Origin: Siderastrea siderea
Lineage: Eukaryota > Cnidaria > Anthozoa > Scleractinia > Rhizangiidae
DNA: 64,000 nucleotides
Assembly (NCBI GenBank): GCA_964030785.1
Contig: OZ034971.1
Span: forward strand, 15,079,679 to 15,143,678
Direction: 5' to 3'
Below the pieces are notes generated by a model. It had not been told where the DNA came from and searched no databases. It worked only from the letters and a program-made list of their open reading frames with translations. The translations under genes and the position numbers were made by a program. Below, piece by piece: positions 56,968 to 64,000 of the stretch. The stretch's first letter is position 1; each line of letters begins with the position of its first letter.

Positions 56968-57705
56968 ATGAAGGTTATTTGTGCAGGAATTGCAAAAACT
57001 GGAACTAAATCAATCACCAAAGCTTTGCGTCACCTTGGCTTCACGGTCTTTGACTGGGAAGAGCAAATCTTTGACTTTCAAGATCACTGGATCGACGTTT
57101 TCCAAAATGGTACTGAGCTAGATGTGAAGCGAGTTTATCAGAACGCTGATGCAGTCGTGGATATTCCTGGAGCCTTCTTCTGGGAGGAAATACTGGAAGC
57201 TTTTCCTGACTGTAAAGTAATTCTTAGTGAACGAGACGAGGATTCGTGGGTAAAAAGTGTAGCAAACCAAATTAAAATAATAGAGGCTGTAAAATCCCGC
57301 ACTATGGCGATATTATCTCCAACGATGAGAAAGATGTACTACATTGTAGATTCGTACATCGAAGCTATCCTTGGCACTCGTAACACCAAGTCCACCTGTG
57401 TTTTTAGAAAGCGATATCGTATCCACAACCACCGTGTAAAGTCCATTGTTTCCCCTGACAAGCTGTTGGTGTACAACGTACAACAAGGATGGAAGCCGCT
57501 CTGTGATTTCTTGGGGTGCGAGGCTCCAACAGTTGCCTTTCCACATGAAAATGTCAAAGGGGAAGTAGCTAAAAATTTGGTGGCCTTGTCAATGACAAGA
57601 TTCGGCCGTCAGGTGAAATGGGAAATACAGCGAAATGTTTCTGCAATCTTTTGTGTCTTCCTGGTGATTGTCGCTACATTTTATGCCTGGTTTCATCACC
57701 AATGA
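56968..57705 (+). CDS. Sulfotransferase-like protein (P-loop, Sulfotransfer_4 type), copy A
   Basis: An intronless 245-residue frame. CAGIAKTGTKS (5-15) is the 5' PAPS-phosphate loop. SERDEDSWVKS (87-97) sits where the 3' phosphate-binding block lies. LLVYNVQQGWKPLCDFLG (166-183) and FPHEN are typical of this family. A hydrophobic segment at about 224-241 followed by HHQ suggests a C-terminal membrane anchor. The family would move sulfate from PAPS to an unknown acceptor; activity is not proven for these proteins. An AATAAA lies at 57959-57964. The ATG is fixed by identity with copy B from the first residue. Differences from copy B cluster at 127-142 and 225-245. Confidence 0.85.
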   Translation: MKVICAGIAKTGTKSITKALRHLGFTVFDWEEQIFDFQDHWIDVFQNGTELDVKRVYQNADAVVDIPGAFFWEEILEAFPDCKVILSERDEDSWVKSVANQIKIIEAVKSRTMAILSPTMRKMYYIVDSYIEAILGTRNTKSTCVFRKRYRIHNHRVKSIVSPDKLLVYNVQQGWKPLCDFLGCEAPTVAFPHENVKGEVAKNLVALSMTRFGRQVKWEIQRNVSAIFCVFLVIVATFYAWFHHQ

Positions 57706-57958
57706 TTACTCTCTTTTTCATATGAGAACGTCTATTTTTCATGCCCAGCCTGGATATTCTTATTTTCTGCCGCCTTAAGGCTGAAAATGTTCTTGTGCAC
57801 ATTCTTAGGTTACAGGGTACATGACCAACAATTGAACGCTCAAATAGAACTGTATGCTGTCTGTATCGTGTAACACTGCGCACGTTCTTCATTCCTTTGC
57901 CTTAAAGCGCAGGTTATGTGAGAAAAAGGAAAGAATTTAGAATACTTTTCAATGGTAA

Positions 57959-57964
57959 AATAAA
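57959..57964 (+). terminator. Polyadenylation signal of copy A
   Basis: AATAAA about 255 bases after the stop codon; first good signal on the strand. Confidence 0.5.
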
Positions 57965-58812
57965 CTTCATTTAATGCCGCGGGTGAGAAACTAGACATCA
58001 ATTTTCATTTATTAAAGCGTATGCACGAAGAGCGGCAAATGGTAGCGACATGGCGCGAAATATTCATGAATAGGCTCTTCAGTAAAACTTTCAGTTTCTG
58101 AATCAATATTTGCACGTGTGTTAAATCGTGTACCTCGGATATCTTGTGACTTTTAAGCATTTTCAAATAAATAAGTACCGTCGATGTTCGGCTTTTTTAC
58201 GTTCAAATTTTAATAGAAACTTAAAAACAAAACAAACTAAAATACTACTCCTAATAGCTAGCACAGAGCTACAAGTAGCTTCAGAAATGCTTATATTCCT
58301 CAATCCAAATATTTGCGATCTCTAAATTGCAACGTATTGTTCTTTTCTGGAAAGTGAACAATATAACTGCTAGAACTTAATTTCCATAATCAGCATAATC
58401 TTATCTTTAACATTCGTTTTTATTCGGTAAGCCTTCGGAAGCCCTAACCACCAATTTTGTGTCAAAGACTCAGTACAGCGCGGATATAGAATTCTTGAAC
58501 TGACACAACAGGCAGATAAAGTAGGTGTATTGTACATTGTCACAACAGAAGCAACTTTTTCAAATAGGCTTTTTAACAAAATATTGATGGCTTCAAATTT
58601 AACTGGAGGGCGATTTTACTCATTTAAAAGCTCACAACTTTCAATGGAACTCGAAATCCTATAAGCGTTCAGCAGGTTTGGCATTTTTGTGGGGCTCGAA
58701 ATGGAGACAAATTAGAGAATCTTAAATTGTTCTAGACGAGAAGTCTCTGCACTACTAGGAGCTACTGAACAAGTTTAATTGTAGTAATCTGTATAGTATC
58801 AGATGCCAAGAC
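57965..58812. other. Non-coding spacer
   Basis: No gene recognised. AT-rich, with no clear repeat structure noted. Confidence 0.45.
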
Positions 58813-59275
58813 GTGATGAAAACAGTTTTTAAGACAATCCAGTTCGAAACGATGCCAAAGTACATGCGTGGTCTCTTTCAAATGAGAAATACTGAACGCA
58901 ACTTACGAGGATCAAGGAAACTTGTTATCCCATACGTTAACACAACCACTTATGGTCTTCATTCCTTCAGATGCACTACTGCAAACATGTGGAACAAACT
59001 AACAGAGGAACTGAGGTCACTAACGTCCTTGAATGAGTTCAAAACTAAAATATGCCAAATTTCTTTCGAACATCAATGCAATTGTTACCTACGAAAATAG
59101 TAGTTTAATGCACTGTATATAACATATGATTTTATTTTTATTTTTATTATTAACGCTATTTCAGCTTTATTTATTTATTTATTTATTTATTTATTTTCCT
59201 TCGTCTTTTCTTTCTCGGAGAAATTAGCTATACAGCTACCCTTGTAAATCCGAGGTGAAATAAAGGTGATGTATG
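58813..59275 (+). pseudogene. LINE 3'-end relic
   Basis: A 95-codon frame has the LINE C-terminal pattern with NTTTYGLHSFRCTTANMWNK and a final LNEFKTKI. After the stop come a TTTA array (59165-59200) and GGTGAAATAAAGGTGATGTATG, a typical 3' end for such elements. 5'-truncated. Confidence 0.65.
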
Positions 59276-59319
59276 TAAGCGGCCCCTGTTGTGACACAAT
59301 AGATATAAAGTTTTTTAAC

Positions 59320-60495
59320 CTATAACCTCCACGAAAAATTTTGCCTTATAAATTTTTTTCTCTGCTCTACTGGTAACCAGTGTAGCTCCTTAAGAGTGTT
59401 GGTAACATGATCAAACTTACGCAAGCAAACAATCACACGAGCTGCTGCGTTTAGAACACTTTGCAATTTGTTAATTTCATACTTAAGTAGGCCGTATAAA
59501 AGCGAGTTGCAGAAATCCAACCTAGAACTTATAAAGGAGTGAACAAGAACTTCAGCCGTTGCAGTATTGATATACTTACGAATCTTAGCTATATTTCTAA
59601 GACGATAAAAGGCCCCCTTAACTATATTTTTGATATGATGAGACATTGTTAACGTATTATCAAAAACGACGCCGATGTCGCGCGCTTTGTTCGTAGGCTT
59701 AATGAGATCAGTAATAGGGGATCTGTGGGGGAAGTCTGAATTTAGAATGAAAGATGGGAAGTCCCGTTTTATCGGTATTTAGTTTCAGTTTGTTTGCAGT
59801 CATCCAGTCTGTGATATCAGCTAGACAGCTTTCAATCCGAGAAATTGCATAGGTGAGGTCAGCGTCATCATCACAACTAATGGTGGTATACAGTTAAGTA
59901 TCATCAGCATATAAATGAAACTCCATATTATGCCATCATATTAGGTCCCCCAGTGGGGCCGTGTAGAAGAGATACAGCAACGGGCCCAACACGGACGCCT
60001 ACGGTACACCAAATCAGAGCGGGTGAACTGAATAAATAGTCCCATCAATTTTAACTGATTGAGAACGATCTGTAAGATACGACTAAAGCCAGGCATACGC
60101 CTTTCCTTTTATGCCAAAATTGGATCGTAGTCTGTGCAACAGGATCGAGTGATCAATAGCGTCGAATGCTGCTGATAAATCAAGCAGCAAAAGAACGACA
60201 CATTGCTTATTATCGACTGACTTCAATATATCATCCTGAACTCGTAAAAGCGCTGTTTTACAACTGTGCTGTGTAAGCAGATTGGAGACTTTCGCTCAGA
60301 TCATTATCATACAAATAGTTTGACAGACGCATACTTATTACACAGTTCTTTAGTAGATCCGCAAGTTGGATAGTGTTTCTCAGGCTTACGGTGTAGCAGG
60401 TGGTCTATAGATTTAAATAAGACCCTAAAATCATATTTATTATTATTAATAAGCGAAGCGTAGTAACTCATCTTTGCTGACTTCATGAGCTCCAA
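59320..60495 (-). pseudogene. Degenerate CR1-like LINE reverse transcriptase
   Basis: On the minus strand the RT blocks are still readable: ASVLGPLLYLFYTAPLGDL (around 59950-60005) with a stop just before it, HLYADDT with the catalytic YADD (around 59905-59925) followed by a stop, and the C-terminal block SRLDFCNSLLYGL...LKELHWLPVEQR (59340-59530). Several stops and shifts show the copy is dead. It lies between the two sulfotransferase-like genes. Confidence 0.82.
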
Positions 60496-60596
60496 ACCTC
60501 ATATTTGCCTAGGTGAAGTTGCATCGTGTAACCACAACTGCCGTGATTTGCACATAAAATATATTAATAAACAGTATTCGGCCGTTAGTGGTTTAT

Positions 60597-60720
60597 GACG
60601 CTTATACCCCTGTTACCGGCTGCACAACGTGGCAAACGGTTGAGAGTTTGAAAAACTACCTCTGGCTGAAGAATTAAGTGCTCCTAAAAATTGCTTCTCA
60701 CACAAAGCTTTGACACTTTC
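60597..60720. repeat. Segmental-duplication block X, copy 2
   Basis: Matches 53268-53395 in order, and its last 50 bases match 63946-64000 (AGAATTAAGTGCTCC then TTGCTTCTC). The repeated block on both sides of the gene unit shows tandem duplication. Confidence 0.7.
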
Positions 60721-60927
60721 CCGCTCGGTATGGTATATTTTCGCCTTGATTTGTTGATGCAATAAAGACCCGTCTCCATACACTGTAAATTCAGAAGGAC
60801 TGTTTCAGCCCCAAAATGCCAAGTTAACGTTAGCCCCAAGGCCCCTGGAGCTGATGCGGCCCACTGTTGGGCTATTTCAGTTACAGGTGGGACAAAACAA
60901 CTCCAATGAAAGCCGAAACAGCCCACA

Positions 60928-61038
60928 ATGACAAGATTTGACCGTCAGGTGAAATGGGAAATACAGCGAAATGCTTCTGTAATCATTTGTGTCCTCCTGG
61001 TGATTGTAGCTACATTTCTGGCCTGCTGTCATCACTAA
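60928..61038 (+). pseudogene. C-terminal relic of a third sulfotransferase-like gene
   Basis: The 36-codon frame reads MTRFDRQVKWEIQRN followed by the membrane-anchor segment and TAA, matching residues 209-244 of the two intact copies. The region before it is unrelated, so the first 208 codons are gone. It proves that at least three copies existed. Confidence 0.88.
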
Positions 61039-61309
61039 TGATTACCCTCAATATGGAGCGAAATTTTTCCAAATTGTGGTTTTTGTATTGCAATATTTTC
61101 GTCAAATGTGAAGGAAGTCAGTGCGGCATTAAATTTGCGCACGCTATGGCTCCTATAACTGATTATAGTACAACGCTAAATATTGGCGTGCTCCCATTGG
61201 TCGAAATCGATCACGTGACACGATAGTGTCTCTCCTCAGCGGGCGCCTATCAGCGCATAGTGCACGGTTTTGGCAACTTTCGCTCAAAATTTGGCGTTGT
61301 ACAATAAAA

Positions 61310-61618
61310 ACAATAGAGTTCTTCTGTCTCAGGCCCTATGTGTGATAGGTTCCCTCGGAATTTTGGTGTTCAAACTTCATATAATATTTGTTGTAAGATA
61401 GATAAATGATGAACAAAAGTTCACAGTACTGCGTGGCACTAATTCAGATGAAAATATTAAAAACAAAAGGTAGCGAGCGAAGTGCCAAGAAAGTTCTTTT
61501 CAAAGAACTTTTTTGGCACTTCGCTCGCTACCTTTTGTTTTTAATATTTGTTGTGAACATCAAATTTCCTCGGGCAACCTATCACACGATAGTGCCTTCG
61601 ACAGAAGAACTCCATTGT
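61310..61618. mobile_element. Nested inverted-repeat element
   Basis: Outer arms of about 65 bases (61310-61373 and 61551-61618) share ACAAT.GAGTTCTTCTGTC and TGTGTGATAGGTT-like blocks in inverted order. Inside sits a second, nearly perfect palindrome at about 61449-61546 with arms of about 45 bases containing GGTAGCGAGCGAAGTGCCAA. Non-coding. Confidence 0.75.
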
Positions 61619-62947
61619 TTAAAGATATTACTAAACACTGAACACTAAATCAAAGGCCGGGGTAGCGTCAACGTGACCCATTGGGGCCTGGGATCTGGAG
61701 AAACATAGGCTACGTCTTATACTGCCCACAACAAAACTTGCTTTTCCGCGATAGTTTCTCATCCTGTACAATACCTAAACATTTGTGTTAGTTTGTTGTG
61801 AAATTTCTGCATCATTCACGCAAACTGGTAGATCTCATACTTTATGATTAAGTTTTTATTCTATGCAAAATATGAAGTTAAAACAACAACAACCAAAAAT
61901 CTCGGGGAAAAATAAAGATTGCAGACCCAGAGACTTTTTGTAAATCGTACAGTTTCTTTAATGGGGGAGGACTCCGGGAAACGTTTTGCGTAGTTAGGAG
62001 CCCACCCCTCCTGCTCGCTAAATAATGACTAATTCCTGAAGGCTCTTTGTGCTACAATAGATGCTCTATTTTGTAATTGAAATTTTCCGAAGATTACCGA
62101 AGGCCTCCGAAGATTCCTGGGGAAGGCCAGACGATGTTTCTACTATATGCATAACTCATTTTAGCCCATTTCAATCTCCCGTACCTAGACCGGGGGGGGG
62201 AGGCTACTCAAAAAAGTTTTGTTACTAATTTTTACCAAAATGGTAACCCTTCATATACCTAGAGCAAAATTGCACCCCTTTTCTTATACCTCAAGGATAA
62301 GCCAAAACAATTGAATTTCCTATAATGGCCACGTTTTTCCCGGGATTTAAGTCGATCTGATTCAGTTGCGTAGTCATTTCTGCCAAAATGAGGCACCCTT
62401 TGATATACTTCGCTTTAGCCACCATTTCTTCCACTTTGCAGCTGATTTTGTGACCCTTTCGTATATTAAAATGGCAATTTTCGGTACCCTTTTATATACT
62501 GCAAGCTTAAAAAAGGCACCCCTTTCGGGCAGAGCCTCCCCGAATAGCCCACGATAGGGGTTCCCCCCCCCCCCCACCGTGCGTACCTAGATTGACAAAG
62601 CCGTGACGAACACTAGGAAACCACCGTGAATTCGACCCACGGAATACTGAAAAAAGCTGGAACAGGCAGAATTTGCCTCGGCTTTCGAGCTTTCTGGTTG
62701 ATGAAATGATAGAGTGCTATCTTAGCTTGCAGAATTACTTTATTGGTATAAACTATGAGAGATTTTAAGGCTCTGAAGGCCAGGTTACAGGAACGTCCGG
62801 CTCAGCCATCAGCTCCATGCTTTGCTGCTACGTGTACACAAGAAAGCAGGCATGCGTGACAGGATGACAGGTTGCTCGCATGACTACATACTCACTGCCA
62901 ACACACGCTATCTTTAAAACGACCGTATTAGAAGCCGAGCATTAATC
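61619..62947. other. Upstream part of segmental-duplication copy B
   Basis: Blocks at 61919-62145, 62600-62735, 62735-62851 and 62848-62947 match copy A in order. Between them are sequences not in copy A, including a G run near 62192 and a C run at 62563-62575. No separate gene seen. Confidence 0.5.
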
Positions 62948-63685
62948 ATGAAAGTTATTTGTGCAGGAATTGGAAAAACTGGAACTAAATCAATCGCCAA
63001 AGCTTTGCGTCACCTTGGCTTCACGGTCTTTGACTGGGAAGAGCAAATCTTTGACTTTCTGGATCACTGGTTCGATGTTTTCCAAAATGGCGCTGATCCA
63101 GATATAAAGCGAGTTTATCAGAATGCTGATGCAGTCGTGGATATTCCTGGAAACGTTTTCTGGGAGGAAATACTGGAAGCTTTTCCTGACTGTAAAGTGA
63201 TCTTGAGCGAACGAGAAGAAGATTCCTGGGTAAAGAGTTTGGCAAACCAACTTAAGACGGTAGAGGCAGTGAAATCGCGCACTATGGCCTTGTTATCTCC
63301 AACGATGAGGAAGATGTACTACATTGGAGATTCTAACGTTCTTGCTCTTGTCGGCAGTTGTAATAAAAACTGCACCTGTGTTTTCAGAAAGCGATATCGT
63401 ATCCACAACCACCATGTAAAGTCCATTGTTTCTCCTGACAAGCTGCTGGTGTACAACGTACAACAAGGATGGAAGCCGCTCTGTGATTTCTTGGGTTGCA
63501 AGGTTCCAGCAGTTGCTTTCCCATATGAAAATGTCAAAGGTGAAGTAGCTAAAAATTTGGTGTCCTTGTCAGCGACAAGATTCGGCCGTCAGGTGAAATG
63601 GGAAATACAGCGAAATGTTTTTGTAACCATGTGTGTCCTCCTAGTGATTGTAGCTACATTTGTGGCCTTCTGCTATCACTATTGA
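62948..63685 (+). CDS. Sulfotransferase-like protein (Sulfotransfer_4 type), copy B
   Basis: An intronless 245-residue frame, aligned end to end with copy A without gaps. By hand count about 44 residues differ (about 82% identity). The PAPS loop (CAGIGKTGTKS), SEREEDSWVKS, and LLVYNVQQGWKPLCDFLG blocks are conserved. Residues 127-142 differ at most positions and carry extra cysteines (C138, C142). The C-terminal hydrophobic anchor is kept but rewritten. Both genes share the segment before the ATG (AGAAGCC.GCATTAAT). No break seen. The substrate is unknown. Confidence 0.85.
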   Translation: MKVICAGIGKTGTKSIAKALRHLGFTVFDWEEQIFDFLDHWFDVFQNGADPDIKRVYQNADAVVDIPGNVFWEEILEAFPDCKVILSEREEDSWVKSLANQLKTVEAVKSRTMALLSPTMRKMYYIGDSNVLALVGSCNKNCTCVFRKRYRIHNHHVKSIVSPDKLLVYNVQQGWKPLCDFLGCKVPAVAFPYENVKGEVAKNLVSLSATRFGRQVKWEIQRNVFVTMCVLLVIVATFVAFCYHY

Positions 63686-64000
63686 TTAGCTAGCCTCAAT
63701 AAGGCCGACGTTTGTCCTCCTATTAGCCGTGGTAACACCACCCTAGGTAAACCAATTTCCCTGGTATAATTTTCCGTCGGTAAAATAGCTGGGGTTTTCA
63801 ATTTACCTGGGTAATTAAGGTTCAACGTGTCCAGGGAATTCCAGGAGGTAAGTTAGTTCTCCGGCTGAGTGACTTTCGCAGGGACGCTTATTAGCTGTAA
63901 TGATTTTCTTTATCACTGAACCGAAAATGAAGAAGAATTAAGAATTATGTAGAATTAAGTGCTCCTAAAATTGCTTCTCTCAGAAAGCTTTGCCACTTTC
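63686..64000. other. 3' flank of copy B, start of a further duplication block
   Basis: No gene. The last 55 bases repeat block X (compare 60671-60723), so a further unit may continue beyond the window. Confidence 0.6.

Noticed and set aside
1..64000. CRISPR arrays, bacterial operons, tRNA and rRNA genes
   Set aside because: The window is eukaryotic nuclear DNA; I saw no spaced identical repeats and recognised no rRNA or tRNA cloverleaf, though I could not run a tRNA search.

Overview
The window looks like nuclear DNA of an anthozoan cnidarian, most likely a stony coral or a close relative. It is AT-rich and intron-bearing, dense in short inverted-repeat elements and LINE relics, with animal-type genes (ESCRT-III CHMP5, a discoidin-domain receptor ectodomain, an MFSD6-like transporter). 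The species call is inference; no marker here fixes it.

Layout. 1.6-7.9 kb: an almost complete LINE on the minus strand, with a coiled-coil/SGNH-esterase ORF1 and an endonuclease-RT ORF2 split by one frameshift. 8.4-14.2 kb (+): an eight-exon gene I assembled by hand, encoding the two ectodomain modules and membrane span of a discoidin domain receptor but no kinase; its cytoplasmic tail has no tyrosine. 18.1-19.8 kb (-): an intronless MFSD6-like transporter. 19.8-29.0 kb: gene-poor, with several inverted-repeat elements and a Tx1/L1-like LINE relic. 29.0-37.0 kb (-): a two-exon gene for a 44-residue Cys-rich protein. Its 7.8-kb intron holds a Ty3/gypsy LTR retrotransposon with 5-bp target duplication and a hAT-like MITE nested in a larger inverted-repeat element. 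39.1-51.0 kb (-): a full eight-exon CHMP5/Vps60 gene with element-filled introns. 52 kb: a Crypton-type tyrosine recombinase relic. 53-64 kb: a local segmental duplication carrying two intact intronless sulfotransferase-like genes (about 82% identical) and a C-terminal relic of a third, with LINE relics between.

The host genes do not form a pathway. The DDR-like protein would act at the cell surface, CHMP5 in endosomal sorting, the MFSD6-like protein as a membrane transporter, and the sulfotransferase-like proteins at a membrane through a C-terminal anchor. The three spliced genes were assembled from splice signals, reading phase and family resemblance. Exon phases close exactly in all three, but no transcript evidence was available.
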